A DNA stretch of 35,467 bases from Ramlibacter sp. (GTDB taxonomy: Bacteria > Pseudomonadota > Gammaproteobacteria > Burkholderiales > Burkholderiaceae_C), in the NCBI GenBank assembly GCA_019449555.1, contig JAGRPN010000350.1:1-35467 (forward strand). Reading direction: 5' to 3'. The translations under genes were made by a program, and so were the position numbers. Below are positions 14,285 through 25,426 of this stretch, piece after piece. Each line of letters opens with the position of its first letter. Positions within the stretch are counted from its first letter, which is position 1. The notes beneath the pieces are model-generated. The model was not told where the DNA came from, did not search any database, and was given only the letters and a program-made list of their open reading frames with translations.

Positions 14285-15694
14285 TCAAAGCCCCCGCCAC
14301 CCCCCGCCGAGAGCCTGGATGAGCGCAACAGTCGCCACCTGACGGTCGGAGCGGGCCTGCGCGACAGCGCGGCGCGCATTCAATGCGGTCACCTGGGCCG
14401 TGACCACCTCCGTATAACTCACCTGGCCGGCCTGATAGCGGTTGAGCACCTGCTGCTCGACCAGGTTGGCGGCCTGCTCGGCCTGCTCGCGCAGCACCAG
14501 TTGCGATTGCAGGATCCGCGATGCCACCAGCTGGTCCTCGACGTCCTGGAACGCAGACAGTACGGTCTGGCGGTAGCGTGCGGCCGCCTGCTCCAGCGCT
14601 GCCTGGGCCCCTTCGACACGGGCACGGGTGGCGCCCGCATTGAAAACGGTCTGGGCCAGCGACGCGCCCAGCGACCACACCAGCGAAGACGCCTTGAACA
14701 GGTCACCGATCGCCGCCGCGCTCGACCCAACCGAGCCGGACAGGCTCAAGCTGGGAAAGAACGCCGCTTCGGCAATACCGATCTGATCGTTGGCCTGCGC
14801 CGCGCGCCGCTCCGCGCCGGCGATGTCCGGCCGGCGTTGCAGAAGCGTCGAAGGCACACCGAACGGCACGTCGGGCACGACGGCCTGCCAGGTCGCACGC
14901 GCGGGCAGGCTGAAGTTGGCCGGCGCCTTACCTGTCAGGACGGCGATTGCGTGCTCGAGCACCGCGCGCTGCCGCTCGACGCCCAGCTGGTCTGCCTGTG
15001 CGTTGGCGAGCTGCGTTTGCGCCTGCAGCACGTCGGTGCGCGCGGCGATACCGGCCTTGTAGCGGTTCGACGCGATCGTCAGCGTGCGCTGGTAGCCCTC
15101 GATCGTCTGCGCGAGCAGCGCGTACTGCACATCGTTCTGGCGCAGGTTGAAATACTGCACCGCCAGCTCGCCCTGCGCCGACAGCGTCGCGGCCTGCAGG
15201 TCGGCCAGGCTGGCCTGCGCCCCGGCAGTGGCCCCTTCGACGCCGCGGCTCAGCCGCCCCCAGACGTCGGGCTCCCACGAGCCGCCGATGCTGACCTGGT
15301 AGTTGCCGCGGGTCGGTGTGGCGCCGCCACCCCCGCTGCGGTTGGCGCCTGCGTCCAGCGTCACCGAAGGAAAGAGCGAGGCGCGCTGCTGCGCCACCAA
15401 TGCCCGAGCTTGCGCGTAGCCCGCGACCGCCGCGGCGACGTTCTGGTTCGATACTTCGACTTGCGAAGCGAGTTCGCTCAGCTGCGGATCGCTGAACAGG
15501 TCCCACCACGGCCCACGTTCCAGCGTATCGGCCGGCACCGCGCGCACCCATTCGCCCTGCCCCTCCTTGAAGGCCGCGGGCGACTCGACGGCCGGCCGTT
15601 CATAGTTCGGCCCGACAGCGCAGCCGGCCAACGCGAGCGAAAGAACGGCGGCGGGCACAAGTGCCCACCCTACGCGCAAAGAAGATTGCTTCAT
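14285..15694 (-). CDS. RND efflux outer-membrane lipoprotein, NodT/OprM type
   Basis: This is the outer-membrane channel of the tripartite efflux pump, 469 residues. The signal peptide ends in a lipobox, LALAGC, followed by AVGPNYERPAV, the hallmark of NodT-type factors. Two TolC-type repeats are visible: ELASQVEVSNQNVAAAVAGY with ARALVAQQRASLFPSV, and later AERRAAQANDQIGIAEAAFF with QTVLSAFQDVEDQLVAS. The start overlaps the stop of the second pump gene as ATGA, so it is the last gene of the operon. A stop is followed by no recognisable terminator. The family and role are clear; transported drugs are not. Confidence 0.94.
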   Translation of the reverse strand: MKQSSLRVGWALVPAAVLSLALAGCAVGPNYERPAVESPAAFKEGQGEWVRAVPADTLERGPWWDLFSDPQLSELASQVEVSNQNVAAAVAGYAQARALVAQQRASLFPSVTLDAGANRSGGGGATPTRGNYQVSIGGSWEPDVWGRLSRGVEGATAGAQASLADLQAATLSAQGELAVQYFNLRQNDVQYALLAQTIEGYQRTLTIASNRYKAGIAARTDVLQAQTQLANAQADQLGVERQRAVLEHAIAVLTGKAPANFSLPARATWQAVVPDVPFGVPSTLLQRRPDIAGAERRAAQANDQIGIAEAAFFPSLSLSGSVGSSAAAIGDLFKASSLVWSLGASLAQTVFNAGATRARVEGAQAALEQAAARYRQTVLSAFQDVEDQLVASRILQSQLVLREQAEQAANLVEQQVLNRYQAGQVSYTEVVTAQVTALNARRAVAQARSDRQVATVALIQALGGGWRGL

Positions 15695-18600
15695 GGGGCC
15701 TGGACCTCGATGTGACGGCCCAGCTGGCGCTCCAGGGGGCTGCGCCGGCGCAGTTTGTCCAGCAGAAGATAGACCACCGGCGTGGTGAGCAGCGTGATCA
15801 CCTGGCTGGCGATCAGACCGCCGATGATGGCGATACCCAGCGGCCGGCGCAGTTCGGCCCCCTCGCCGAAGCCGATAGCCAGCGGCAAGGCGCCCAGGGC
15901 GGCCGCCAGTGTCGTCATGAGGATCGGCCTGAACCGCAGCAGGCAGGCTTCACGCACTGCGGCGTAAGGCGACAGGCCGCGCGACCTCTCCGCGTCGATC
16001 GCGAAGTCGATGATCAGGATGGCGTTCTTCTTGACGATGCCGATCAGCAGGAACAGCCCGATCAGCGCGATGATGGAAAGCTCCAGGTGGAATATCAACA
16101 GCGCGAGCACCGCACCGACGCCGGCTGACGGCAACGTGGACAGCACGGTGACCGGATGCACCAGGCTTTCGTACAGGACGCCCAGCACGATGTAGATGAC
16201 GACGATCGCGAGCGCAATCAGCATCGGCTGCTCCTTGAGCGAATCCTGCGCCGCCCGCGCCGTGCCTTGAAAACTGCCGCGCACGTTGATCGGCAATCCG
16301 ATCTCGGCCTCTGCCTGCTGCACGGCCTTGCGGCTGTCGGCGAGCGTGCTGCCCTCGGCCAGGTTGTACGAAATGGTGGTGGCAAGTTCTGCGTCCTGGT
16401 GACTGACCGAGCTGGCGGTGGGCCGCTCGGAAAAACGCGCGATGGCCGACAGCGGGACCATGGCGCTGGCGGAGGTGTTGATCACTTGCCCGGTCGCCTG
16501 GCTTCGCAGCGCCGGATTGATGGGCCCGGATGCGGCCGCGGCCGGGCTGGCGGCCGCGGACGTCGCGGCGCCGGAGGGCGTGGGCGCGCCTGCTGTCGTG
16601 GTGGTCGCGCTTGAAGGTGCCGATGTGCCGGTGCCGGCGGGCGAAACGGCCTTCGAGGGCACATAGATGTCCTTGAGCGCCTCGGGACTGCGCATGTGTT
16701 GCGGCGCCACGCCCATGACCACGTGGTACTGGTTGAGTTCGCTGTAGATGGTGGCCACCTGCCGCTGGCCGAAACCGTCGTACAGCGCGTTGTCGATGTC
16801 GCGCGAATTGATGCCCAGCCGCGCCGCCGAATCCTTGTCCACGTCCACGTAGGTTTCGACGCCGTTTTCTTGCTGGTCGGTGTCCACGTCGATCAGCGCG
16901 GGTTGGCGCTTCATGGCCTCGGCCAGGCGGGTCGCCCAGCGGCGCAGGTCCGCGATGTTGTCGCTCTTGAGCGTGTACTGGTAGGTGCTGTTGCTCTGGC
17001 GGCCGCCCATGCGCAGGTCCTGCACCGGGTTGAGGAACAGGCTCACGCCGGTGATACGCGCCAGTTGCGGCCGCAGCCGCGCGATCACGGCCTGCCCTCG
17101 CTCGGTCCGGTCGGTGGCCGGCTTCAAGTTGACGAACACGAAGCCACCGCCGGCGCGGCTGCCGCCGGTGAAGCCCACCACGGTATCCACCGCGGGGTCG
17201 CGCCGGATGGTGTTGACGAGCTCGCGCAATTTCTCCTGCATGGCCTGGAACGAAATACTCTGGTCGGCGCGCAGGCCGCCCTGGATCTGGCCGGTGTCCT
17301 GCTGCGGGAAATAGCCCTTGGGCACCATCACGAACAGATAGCCGTTCAGGCCGATCACGAGCACCAGGATCAGCAGCACCAGCCACTGTGCGTGCAACGC
17401 CCAGTCCAGGCTGTGCTCGTAGCCGCCCCGCACCCAGGAAAAAGCGCGCTCGGACCAGCGCGCCAGCCGCCCCGGTTGCCGCTCGTGCGCGTCGGGCCGC
17501 AGCAGCCAGGCGCACATCATCGGCGTGGTGGTGAGCGAGATCACCAGCGAAATCATCACGGCGGCCGACAAGGTCACCGCAAACTCGCGGAACAGGCGGC
17601 CGACCTGGCCACCCATGAACAGCAGCGGGATGAACACGGCCACCAGCGACAGGCTGATCGAGAGCACCGTGAAACCGACCTCGCGCGCGCCGAGCAGCGC
17701 CGCCTTGAACCGGTCCATGCCGGCCTCGATGTGGCGACTGGTGTTCTCCAGCACCACGATGGCGTCATCCACCACGAAGCCGGTCGCCACCGTCAGCGCC
17801 ATCAGCGTGAGGTTGTTGAGCGAAAAGCCCAGCAGGTACATCACACCGAACGTCCCGAGCAGCGAGACCGCCGTGGCCACCGCCGGGATGATCGTGGCCC
17901 GCACGCTGCGCAGGAACGCGCTGACCACCAGCACGACCAGCGCCACGGCGATCAGCAGCGTGAGCTCCACCTCGTGCAGCGAAGCGCGGATCGAGTGGGT
18001 GCGATCGGTGGCCACCTGGAGCTTGATGTCGTGAGGCAGCGCGGCCTGCAGCTCGGGCAGCAGCGCGTTGACCGCGTCCACGGTTTCGATGGCGTTGGCG
18101 CCCGGCTGCAGCGTCACCAGCACGATCACGGCTGGTTGACCGTTGAACAGGCCCAGCGTGTTGATGTTTTCCACGCTGTCCGCCACGTTTGCCACGTCCG
18201 CCAGGCGGATCCCCGCGCCGTTGCGCCAGGCGATGACCAGACCGCGGTAATCCGCCGCCGTGGGGCGCGACTTGTCCATGCGTCCGCTGCCGGTATAGAT
18301 CTGCAATCGTTCGCCGTTTCCCTCGATCGCACCCTTGGGCCGATTGGCGCTGTTGGCTTGCAATGCGGCGCGCACGTCTTCCATGCTGACGCCATAACGG
18401 TTCAACGCGAACGGCAGCACGTCGACCCGCACGGCCGGCAGCGACCCGCCGCCCAGTTCCACATCGCCCACGCCGGGAACCTGCGACATCTTCTGCTGCA
18501 CGATGTTGGACACCGCGTCATAGATCTGACCCGGAGAAAGTGTCGGCGATGTCAGCGCCAGGATCACCACCGGCGCGGCCGATGGATTGGCCTTGCGGTA

Positions 18601-18984
18601 AGTCGGGTTGCTGCGCAGCGTGGACGGCAGGTCGACCCTCGACGCGTTGATCGCGGCCTGCACTTCGCGCGCGGCCGAGTCGATCTGGCGGTTCAGGTCA
18701 AACTGCAGCGTGATGCGTGTGGAACCGTTGCCGCTGTTGGAGGTGACTTCATTGACTCCGGCAATCACCCCCAGCCGCCGCTCCAGCGGCGTCGCGACGC
18801 TGGTCGCCATGGTGTCGGGGCTTGCCCCCGGGATGTTCGCGCTGACCGAAATCACCGGAAAGTCCACCTGCGGCAACGGCGCCACCGCGAGCTTGAAGAA
18901 CGCGGCGACGCCCGCCAGTGCCAGGCCGACCGTCAGCAGCACGGTGGCGATCGGCCGGCGAACGAATGGGTCGGAGAGGTTCAT
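15691..18984 (-). CDS. mdtC: RND multidrug efflux permease, MdtC/MuxC type, with low-complexity insert
   Basis: This is an inner-membrane proton-driven pump of 1097 residues. It begins [20 protein letters not shown], then [20 protein letters not shown] and [17 protein letters not shown], typical of the MdtB/MdtC group; transmembrane motifs such as [19 protein letters not shown] (with the proton-relay aspartates) and [16 protein letters not shown] are intact. It is about 60-70 residues longer than E. coli MdtC. The extra length is an Ala/Thr/Ser/Pro-rich stretch near residues 785-832 (for example [20 protein letters not shown]) in the second periplasmic region. The ATG overlaps the first pump's stop, and its stop overlaps the outer-membrane gene, both as ATGA. 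Assignment as MdtC rather than MdtB rests on gene order. Confidence 0.92.
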   Translation of the reverse strand: MNLSDPFVRRPIATVLLTVGLALAGVAAFFKLAVAPLPQVDFPVISVSANIPGASPDTMATSVATPLERRLGVIAGVNEVTSNSGNGSTRITLQFDLNRQIDSAAREVQAAINASRVDLPSTLRSNPTYRKANPSAAPVVILALTSPTLSPGQIYDAVSNIVQQKMSQVPGVGDVELGGGSLPAVRVDVLPFALNRYGVSMEDVRAALQANSANRPKGAIEGNGERLQIYTGSGRMDKSRPTAADYRGLVIAWRNGAGIRLADVANVADSVENINTLGLFNGQPAVIVLVTLQPGANAIETVDAVNALLPELQAALPHDIKLQVATDRTHSIRASLHEVELTLLIAVALVVLVVSAFLRSVRATIIPAVATAVSLLGTFGVMYLLGFSLNNLTLMALTVATGFVVDDAIVVLENTSRHIEAGMDRFKAALLGAREVGFTVLSISLSLVAVFIPLLFMGGQVGRLFREFAVTLSAAVMISLVISLTTTPMMCAWLLRPDAHERQPGRLARWSERAFSWVRGGYEHSLDWALHAQWLVLLILVLVIGLNGYLFVMVPKGYFPQQDTGQIQGGLRADQSISFQAMQEKLRELVNTIRRDPAVDTVVGFTGGSRAGGGFVFVNLKPATDRTERGQAVIARLRPQLARITGVSLFLNPVQDLRMGGRQSNSTYQYTLKSDNIADLRRWATRLAEAMKRQPALIDVDTDQQENGVETYVDVDKDSAARLGINSRDIDNALYDGFGQRQVATIYSELNQYHVVMGVAPQHMRSPEALKDIYVPSKAVSPAGTGTSAPSSATTTTAGAPTPSGAATSAAASPAAAASGPINPALRSQATGQVINTSASAMVPLSAIARFSERPTASSVSHQDAELATTISYNLAEGSTLADSRKAVQQAEAEIGLPINVRGSFQGTARAAQDSLKEQPMLIALAIVVIYIVLGVLYESLVHPVTVLSTLPSAGVGAVLALLIFHLELSIIALIGLFLLIGIVKKNAILIIDFAIDAERSRGLSPYAAVREACLLRFRPILMTTLAAALGALPLAIGFGEGAELRRPLGIAIIGGLIASQVITLLTTPVVYLLLDKLRRRSPLERQLGRHIEVQAP

Positions 18985-21900
18985 GCCCGCGATACCCCCT
19001 CCCCCTCTGGCGGAGGGTTGGGGTTGGGGTGGGAGCTCTTGCGCCACCGCCGCCCCAGCTTGTCGAACCCGAGGTAGATCACCGGGGTCGTGAACAGTGT
19101 GAGCATCTGGCTCACGATCAGTCCGCCGAAAATCGCCAGGCCCAGCGGGCGGCGCAGCTCGGCTCCTTCGCCCCAGCCGAGCATCAGCGGCACCGCCGCG
19201 AACAATGCGGCCAGGGTTGTCATCAGAATCGGCCGGAAGCGCAGCAGCGCGGCCTGGTGGATCGCCTCGCGCGGAGATTTGCCTTCGTTGCGCTCGGCAT
19301 CGATCGCGAAGTCGATCATCATGATCGCGTTCTTCTTGACGATGCCGATCAACAGGATGATCCCGATGATGCCGACCACGCCAAGCCCTTGCCCGGTGAT
19401 CATCAAGGCCAGCAGCGCGCCGACACCGGCCGAGGGCAGCGTCGACAGGATCGTGAGTGGGTGGATGTAGCTTTCGTAGAGGACGCCCAGCACGATGTAG
19501 ACGCATACGACTGCCGCGAGGATCAGCCACAGCTGGTTCGTCAGCGAGGCCTCGTAGGCGCCCGATGCGCCCAGGAAGGTCATCGTCACGCCCGGGGGCA
19601 ACTTGATCTCGTCGGCGGCCTTGCGGATGGCGTCCACCGCCGAGCCCAGCGACTCGCCCGGCGTGGTGTCGAAACCCACCGTGGTCGCCGGGTACTGCGC
19701 CACATGGGTGATCTGCAGCGGCGCGCGCCGCTGCACGATGTTGGCGACCGACGACAACGGCACGGCATCGCCCGAGCCGGTGCGCAACTGCACCGCACCC
19801 AGCGTCGCCGGCGATACATCCGCATCCGGCCGCGCTTCCAGGATCACGCGGTACTGGTTGGTTTCGGTGAAGATGGTCGAGACGATGCGCTGTCCGAAAG
19901 CGCTGTAGAGAGCATCGTCGATGCTCGCGGCCGAGATGTTCAGGCGCGCCGCGCTGTCGCGGTCGATGTCGACGTACACCGCGGCGGCGGAGGCATCCAC
20001 ATCGGTCACGGCGTTGCGTACCTGTTTGACCGACTGCAGCTTCTGGACCAGGCGCGTGGCCGCTTGCGCCACCGTGGCGCTGTCGGCGGCTTCAATCGAG
20101 AACCGGTATTGCGTCGGGCCGGACTCCGCATCGATGGTCAGGTCCTGCGTCGGCTGCAGGTACAGCGCGATGCCCGCCACCTGATGGGCGCTTTGGCGCA
20201 AGCGCTCCATGATGTCCTGCTGGTTGTCGTGGCTCTTTTTCAGATTGATCAGCATGCGGCCGGTATGCAGCATGGTGTTGTTGCTCGCGTCCACGCCGAC
20301 GACGCTGCTGAGCGTTTCGACATCGGGGTCTTGCATGATCCGCCGCGCCACCTCCTGCTGCAGCTGCGCCATGAGCGGGTACGACACCGACTGGGTGGCT
20401 TCCACTCTCGCCTGCAACTGCCCGGTGTCCTGCGTCGGGAACAGCCCCTTGGGGATCCAGATGTACAGCAGCACCGTCAGCGCCAGGGTACCCAGGGCCA
20501 CCAGCAACGTGGCGCGCTCGCGCTCCAGCACCCACTGCAACGCGACGTCGTAGCGCGCTATGACGCGCTCGAACCTGCGCTGCATCCTGCCGCCCCAGCC
20601 GGTTTCGCCGCCCGGGTGCGCCGTGAGCCAGCGCGCCGACATCATCGGCACCAGCGTCAGCGATACCGCGGCGGAGATCAGGATGGTGATGGCCAGCGTC
20701 ACGGCGAATTCCCGGAACAGGCGCCCGACGACATCGCCCATGAACAGCAGCGGGATCAGCACGGCGATCAGCGACACCGTCAGCGAAATGATGGTGAAGC
20801 CGATTTCGGTCGCGCCTTTCATCGCGGCGTCCATCGGCGGCTCGCCGTTCTCGATGTGGCGGGAGATGTTCTCGATCATCACGATCGCGTCGTCGACCAC
20901 GAACCCGGTCGCAATGGTCATCGACATGAGGCTCAAGTTGTTCAGGCTGTAGCCCAGCAGGTACATCGCGCCGCACGTGCCGATGAGCGAAATGGGCACG
21001 GACAGGCTGGCGATCAGCGTCGCACGCGGGCTGTGCAGGAACGCGAAGATCACCAGCACCACCAGCACCACTGCCAGCAGCAATTCGATCTGCACATGGT
21101 TCACCGAAGCCCGGATGCCGGTGGTGCGGTCGCTCAGCACGTCCATGTGCACGGCCCCCGGCAGGCCGGCAGTCAGCTCGGGCAGCCGGGTCTTGATCGC
21201 ATCCACGGTCGCGATCACATTGGCGCCGGGCTGGCGCTGCACGTCCAGGATGATCGCCGGCAACAGCCGGCCGCCGATCATGGCCCAGGCGCCCAGCTTG
21301 GTGTTCTCGGCGCTTTGCACTACGTGCGCCACGTCGGACAAGCGCACCGGGGCGCCGTTGCGGTACGCCACGATCACCTTGCCGTAGTCCGCGGCGGCGA
21401 GCAGCTGATCGTTGGAATTGATGGTGTAGGCGCGGGTCGGCCCGTCGATGCTGCCCTTCGCGCTGTTGGCGTTCGCGGCGGTGATCGCGGTGCGGATGCT
21501 ATCGAGCCCGAGCCCATAGGAAGCCAGCGCCCGGATATCGGCCTGCACGCGCACGGCCGGTCGTTGGCCGCCGGACAGCGTGACCAGCCCCACGCCGGTG
21601 ACCTGGCTGACCTTCAACGCCAACCGAGTATTGACGATGTTCTGCACATCGGTGAGCGGCAGCGTGTCGGACGTGATGGCCAGGGTCAGCACCGGCGCGT
21701 CGGCCGGATTGACCTTGGCATAGACCGGCGGCGCCGGCAGGTCCGCCGGCAACAGCGACGCGCCGGCATTGATCGCGGCCTGCACTTGCTGCTCGGCAAC
21801 GTCCAGCGGCAGGCCCAGGTTGAATTGCAATGTGACGATTGACACGCCCGCCGCGCTGGTCGAGCTCATGCGCGAGAGGCCCGGCATCTGGCCGAACTGG

Positions 21901-22106
21901 CGCTCCATCGGCGCCGTCACGGTTTGGGCCATCACTTCCGGGCTGCCGCCCGGGTACAGCGTCTGGACCTGGATGGTCGGGTAGTCCACCTGCGGCAGCG
22001 CCGACAGCGGCAGGAACTTGAATCCCACGATGCCGGCCAGCACGATGGCCACCATCAGCAGCGAAGTGGCGACCGGCCGCAATATGAAGGGGCGCGAAGG
22101 ACTCAT
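18981..22106 (-). CDS. mdtB: RND multidrug efflux permease, MdtB/MuxB type
   Basis: This is the first of two RND pumps, 1041 residues, expected to form a mixed trimer with the second. It opens [20 protein letters not shown], then [20 protein letters not shown] and [20 protein letters not shown], a strong match to MdtB-type pumps. The proton-relay helix [20 protein letters not shown] and the C-terminal [20 protein letters not shown] are present. The last 17 or so residues ([17 protein letters not shown]) are encoded by a GC-rich intergenic-type repeat at 18995-19034 and are not part of the family fold. The gene starts 55 bases after the adaptor gene and ends in an ATGA overlap. Confidence 0.94.
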   Translation of the reverse strand: MSPSRPFILRPVATSLLMVAIVLAGIVGFKFLPLSALPQVDYPTIQVQTLYPGGSPEVMAQTVTAPMERQFGQMPGLSRMSSTSAAGVSIVTLQFNLGLPLDVAEQQVQAAINAGASLLPADLPAPPVYAKVNPADAPVLTLAITSDTLPLTDVQNIVNTRLALKVSQVTGVGLVTLSGGQRPAVRVQADIRALASYGLGLDSIRTAITAANANSAKGSIDGPTRAYTINSNDQLLAAADYGKVIVAYRNGAPVRLSDVAHVVQSAENTKLGAWAMIGGRLLPAIILDVQRQPGANVIATVDAIKTRLPELTAGLPGAVHMDVLSDRTTGIRASVNHVQIELLLAVVLVVLVIFAFLHSPRATLIASLSVPISLIGTCGAMYLLGYSLNNLSLMSMTIATGFVVDDAIVMIENISRHIENGEPPMDAAMKGATEIGFTIISLTVSLIAVLIPLLFMGDVVGRLFREFAVTLAITILISAAVSLTLVPMMSARWLTAHPGGETGWGGRMQRRFERVIARYDVALQWVLERERATLLVALGTLALTVLLYIWIPKGLFPTQDTGQLQARVEATQSVSYPLMAQLQQEVARRIMQDPDVETLSSVVGVDASNNTMLHTGRMLINLKKSHDNQQDIMERLRQSAHQVAGIALYLQPTQDLTIDAESGPTQYRFSIEAADSATVAQAATRLVQKLQSVKQVRNAVTDVDASAAAVYVDIDRDSAARLNISAASIDDALYSAFGQRIVSTIFTETNQYRVILEARPDADVSPATLGAVQLRTGSGDAVPLSSVANIVQRRAPLQITHVAQYPATTVGFDTTPGESLGSAVDAIRKAADEIKLPPGVTMTFLGASGAYEASLTNQLWLILAAVVCVYIVLGVLYESYIHPLTILSTLPSAGVGALLALMITGQGLGVVGIIGIILLIGIVKKNAIMMIDFAIDAERNEGKSPREAIHQAALLRFRPILMTTLAALFAAVPLMLGWGEGAELRRPLGLAIFGGLIVSQMLTLFTTPVIYLGFDKLGRRWRKSSHPNPNPPPEGEGVSRA
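18995..19034. repeat. GC-rich dispersed repeat inside the 3' end of the mdtB-like gene
   Basis: The segment has C-runs followed by CTCTGGCGGAGGG and then repeated GGTTGGGGT. It contains the inverted arms CCCTC and GAGGG, as in dispersed repeats common between genes in Burkholderiales and Xanthomonads. Here it is read as protein, giving [11 protein letters not shown]. Confidence 0.65.
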
Positions 22107-22161
22107 TCAACGCCTTTGCATTGGACGAATGCGGTGGCCGCCTGCGGAGCGCTCCGGCGCA

Positions 22162-23601
22162 TCATTGCGTTGTGGCCGGCGCCTGCACTTCGCCGCGCCG
22201 CCGCGCGACCGGCGCGCCCATTTGCCGCCGCGAACTCGCCGCCGACTCCGGCGGCAGGCCCGAACCCGGCGCCATCGGCATGGAAGACGCCCCAGCCGCG
22301 CCGTCCGCACCGCGCCGGCGCCCGCCCCCGGCTCCGCGCGCGCCGCCGGTGGCGGGTGCGTCGCCCGGCAGTACCACGCGCGAACCATCGCGCAGCCGGT
22401 CCGCGCCTTCGGTGATCACGCGCTCGCCCACCTGCACCCCGCTCGCGATCTGGACCTTGTCGACCGTCGCGACGCCGCGCTTCACGGGCCGCTGCGTCAC
22501 GGTGTGGTCAGCGTTGAGCACAAAGACGAATTCGCCGGCGCTGCCCTGCCGCAGTGCCGACACCGGCACCACCACCGCATCACGGACCGTGCGCACGCTC
22601 AGCTGCACGTTGACGAACTGGCTGGGGAACAGCGCCAGGCGCGTGTTGTTGAACCGGGCCTTCGCGCGCACGGTACCGGTTTGCGTGTCGACCTGGTTGT
22701 CGAGGGAGGCGAACACGCCCGTGTCGAGCAGGTTGGTGCGGGTGCGATCGAGCGCCTTGGCTTCCATGAAGGCGCCCGCGTTCTGCTGCAGCGACGGCGC
22801 CTGGTCCTGCGGGATCGCGAACTCCACGTCGATCGGCGACAACTGCGTGATCAGTGCAACCCCGTTGGCGTCACTGGTGCTGACCACATTGCCGATATCG
22901 ACCGTGCGCAGGCCGACGCGCCCGCCTACAGGTGCAACGATGCGCGTGTAGCCCAGGTTCAGGCGTGCGGTTCCCTCGTTGGCCTTGTCCGATATGACGG
23001 TGCCTTCGAGCTGCTTGACCAGTGCGGCCTGCGTGTCCACGTCCTGCCGGGCGATCGAGTCCTGTTCCAGCAAAGTGCGATAGCGCTGCAGCGTCACACG
23101 CGCCGCCTCCAGCTGCGCTTCGTCGCGCATGCGCTGGCCCGACGCCTGCTGCAAGGCCATCTCGAACTGGCGCGGATCGATCACCGCCAGCAAGTCGCCC
23201 TTGCGCACCATCTGCCCTTCCTTGAACAGAAGCTGCTGCAGCACGCCCGATACCTGCGGGCGCACGCGCACCGTGGCCTGCGGCACGACGGTGCCCAGCG
23301 CCTCGATGGTGATGGGGAGGTCGGCGTGCTCGGCGAGGGCGATGCCGACGGTCGTGGCCGGCCCACGGCCGCCGGCGCCGCCACCGCCCGCGCCCCTCGC
23401 GCCGCCGCCGGGCGCCGCGCCCACCCCATTTGCGGGCGCCTCCCTGTGCGTCAGTTCCCCGGCCTGCCAGCCGATGCCAGCGACCACCAGCAGGGCGATG
23501 ACGCTGCCGATCAGGGTGGCGCGGCGGCTGAGGCGGCGCCGCACCGGTTCATTGGGTGGGAGGTCTGTCGGGTCGGAGGTTGCCGGCGGCTGCGCATCCA
23601 T
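22162..23601 (-). CDS. mdtA: RND efflux membrane-fusion adaptor, MdtA type
   Basis: This periplasmic adaptor links pump and outer-membrane channel; 479 residues. After a charged N-terminus it has one membrane anchor (ATLIGSVIALLVVAGIGW), then a glycine-rich linker, and the adaptor core: ITIEALGTVVPQATVRVRPQ, SGVLQQLLFKEGQMVRKGDL, the coiled-coil hairpin, LNLGYTRIVAPVGGRVGLR and VVVPVSALRQG. A second Gly/Arg-rich tail follows residue 420 or so. There is no lipobox. The ATG at 23601 is preferred because AAGGAC lies upstream and the longer frame has no plausible start context. It is the first gene of the efflux operon, with three GTAAA repeats about 145-170 bases upstream. Confidence 0.93.
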   Translation of the reverse strand: MDAQPPATSDPTDLPPNEPVRRRLSRRATLIGSVIALLVVAGIGWQAGELTHREAPANGVGAAPGGGARGAGGGGAGGRGPATTVGIALAEHADLPITIEALGTVVPQATVRVRPQVSGVLQQLLFKEGQMVRKGDLLAVIDPRQFEMALQQASGQRMRDEAQLEAARVTLQRYRTLLEQDSIARQDVDTQAALVKQLEGTVISDKANEGTARLNLGYTRIVAPVGGRVGLRTVDIGNVVSTSDANGVALITQLSPIDVEFAIPQDQAPSLQQNAGAFMEAKALDRTRTNLLDTGVFASLDNQVDTQTGTVRAKARFNNTRLALFPSQFVNVQLSVRTVRDAVVVPVSALRQGSAGEFVFVLNADHTVTQRPVKRGVATVDKVQIASGVQVGERVITEGADRLRDGSRVVLPGDAPATGGARGAGGGRRRGADGAAGASSMPMAPGSGLPPESAASSRRQMGAPVARRRGEVQAPATTQ

Positions 23602-23742
23602 CGCTGTCCTTGTTATGGCCGGTAGCCGCCTCGCCTTTCGATGCGGGCGCGCCGGTCGGTAGAGCCTGAAACAAATCCCGCCGAAGAGCCATCGGCCGGT
23701 AACGCAACGCAATGTAGGCGCGTTCCTGCACCCCGGCGGGAA

Positions 23743-23770
23743 GTTTACTGAGGTTTACCGAGGCTTTACC
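23743..23770 (-). promoter_or_regulatory. Direct-repeat operator upstream of the efflux operon
   Basis: TTTAC occurs at 23744-23748, 23754-23758 and 23765-23769, that is GTAAA on the coding strand of the operon with steps of 10-11 bases, one helical turn. Direct repeats so spaced are typical of OmpR/PhoB-type response regulators. E. coli mdtABC is controlled by such a regulator (BaeR). No regulator gene is beside this operon, so the link is inferred. Confidence 0.45.
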
Positions 23771-23809
23771 CGAACGAAACCAGGAGCGCCGCGAGCGCAC
23801 CTGGCCGGC

Positions 23810-25369
23810 TCATTCCAGCGCGGCGCTCAGGTCGCCCATGCGTTGGCGCACGCCGGGCAACGGCTCCAGCGCGAACCGCCGGGTGATGAATTTCAGGATC
23901 GACGTGGTGTCGTACGGCGTGGAGTCCACGAAGTGCTTTTTCACGCGCGGCCCGATGAACAGCGTCGGAATGCGCGTGCCGGGGCCGAACCGATCGCCCC
24001 AGCCCGGCCCCGCCGGCGGCGGCACATGGTCCCAATAGCCGCCGTTCTCGTCGTACGTCACGATGACGAGCATGTCCTTCCATTGCGGGCTGGCGCGCAA
24101 TTTCTGCAGCACACCGTCGATGTGCATGTCGCCCGTCATGATGTCCGTGTACGAGGGATGCTGCGTGTCGCGCCCGGCCGGCTTGTAGAAACTCACTGCC
24201 GGCAAGGTGCCCGCGGCGATCTGCGCCATGAACTCGTCGCCGTCGAGCAGGTGCTTAGCCCGGTCCGGCGTGCCGGGCGCGAAGCGCGCGTGGTAGTTGA
24301 ACGGCTGGTGGTGCGGCTGGAAATTGGGCGAGTTGCCCTCGCGCGTGTAGATGATCTTGCGCTTCACGCTCGCCGGTTGGGCGCCATCGGCGAGAGCCTG
24401 CTTCCAGGCGCCGGCGTACCACGCCCACGAGATGCCGCGCGCATCCAGACGGTCGCCGATCGTTGCCGCGGTCTGCGGCGGCACCGGCACGCCCGCCGAC
24501 TTCGTACCCGCCGGATCCGCGAACTCGGGCGAGCCTGCGGGCGCCGGCGGGATGCCGCTGGGCTGCCAGGGCGGCTGCGAGGTGTTGACCGACCAGCCGT
24601 CCGGCGTGACCTGCCCGCCGCCCGAGCTGAACACGCGGACGGCCCCTTCGGTGGCCGCGGGCGAATCCGGCCGCTTCTCCAGTTTGCCCGCCGCGTCGAG
24701 CCGCACGCGCATCGACTCCGGTGCGTTCTCATGCCGGGGCGCGCAGGCGCAAATGAGGTACTGGTGGTTCAGGTACGAGCCGCCGAACGCCCCCATGAAG
24801 AAGTTGTCCGCGAGCGTGTATTCCTGCGCCCAGCGCCATAGCCGGAACTGGCTGCCGTCGTAATAACCCATGGTCCAGCCGCCCACGGTGGACATGGCCG
24901 CGAACAGGTTGTTCCGGCCGCCGTTGATCTGCTCCTGGTTGTGGAAGAACGCATGGATCGGGCTCGGGACGATCTGCGTCGGCGGGCGGCTCACCGGCGG
25001 GGCGTCGATGCGGAACGGCTGGTTCGGCAGGCGCGGAAAACCCGCCGCGGGCTTGCCGTCGGGACCCCACACGACCAGTTCGGGCAAGGGTTTGCCGTCG
25101 TGCCCGATCTGCGTGGCCTGCTGCGCGGTGGCGTTCGCGATGCCGTTGGCGCCCGGGAACAGGCCGTACATGTTGTCGAAACTGTGGTTCTCGGCGTAGA
25201 TGACGACCACGTTCCTGATCGGCTCGGCCCGTTGTGCGAAGCGGTCCGCCTGCGATGCGCATCCGGCCAGCAGCGCCGCAATGCCGACAGCGATTGCCGC
25301 GCTGCGAGCGGCGCGCGGGATCGCAACAATCGAGGCGGTGACGAGGCGCAAGCTGCGTGCGTTTTTCAT
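23810..25369 (-). CDS. Lipoprotein phosphoesterase, AcpA acid phosphatase/phospholipase C family
   Basis: This is a 519-residue phosphoesterase of the family that includes Francisella AcpA and bacterial phospholipase C. An N-terminal signal ends in the lipobox ALLAGC, so it is probably an envelope lipoprotein. Metal and active-site motifs are visible: VVIYAENHSFDNMYG near the N-terminus, FMGAFGGSYLNHQYL with the likely nucleophilic serine, HIDGVLQKL, and VTYDENGGYWDHVPPP with GTRIPTLFIGP near the C-terminus. The ATG at 25369 is used because it begins the basic signal sequence MKNARSLRL; a GTG six codons upstream is possible. It follows the methyltransferase by 57 bases. Whether it is a phosphatase or a phospholipase cannot be decided. 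Confidence 0.87.
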   Translation of the reverse strand: MKNARSLRLVTASIVAIPRAARSAAIAVGIAALLAGCASQADRFAQRAEPIRNVVVIYAENHSFDNMYGLFPGANGIANATAQQATQIGHDGKPLPELVVWGPDGKPAAGFPRLPNQPFRIDAPPVSRPPTQIVPSPIHAFFHNQEQINGGRNNLFAAMSTVGGWTMGYYDGSQFRLWRWAQEYTLADNFFMGAFGGSYLNHQYLICACAPRHENAPESMRVRLDAAGKLEKRPDSPAATEGAVRVFSSGGGQVTPDGWSVNTSQPPWQPSGIPPAPAGSPEFADPAGTKSAGVPVPPQTAATIGDRLDARGISWAWYAGAWKQALADGAQPASVKRKIIYTREGNSPNFQPHHQPFNYHARFAPGTPDRAKHLLDGDEFMAQIAAGTLPAVSFYKPAGRDTQHPSYTDIMTGDMHIDGVLQKLRASPQWKDMLVIVTYDENGGYWDHVPPPAGPGWGDRFGPGTRIPTLFIGPRVKKHFVDSTPYDTTSILKFITRRFALEPLPGVRQRMGDLSAALE

Positions 25370-25426
25370 GCACGCGAGCCTACGCACTCGCAGGCGCAGC
25401 GGCTATTCGGGTTCTCCCCGTGCGAG

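Noticed and set aside
16696..21842. Very long plus-strand frames across the RND genes (793 and 974 codons)
   Set aside because: They are antisense to clear pump genes, are His/Arg/Gln-rich without any domain, and are what GC-rich codon bias gives on the opposite strand.
22107..22161. GGAGCGCTCC palindrome between adaptor and first pump gene as terminator or operator
   Set aside because: Short, no U-run, and the genes are clearly one operon.
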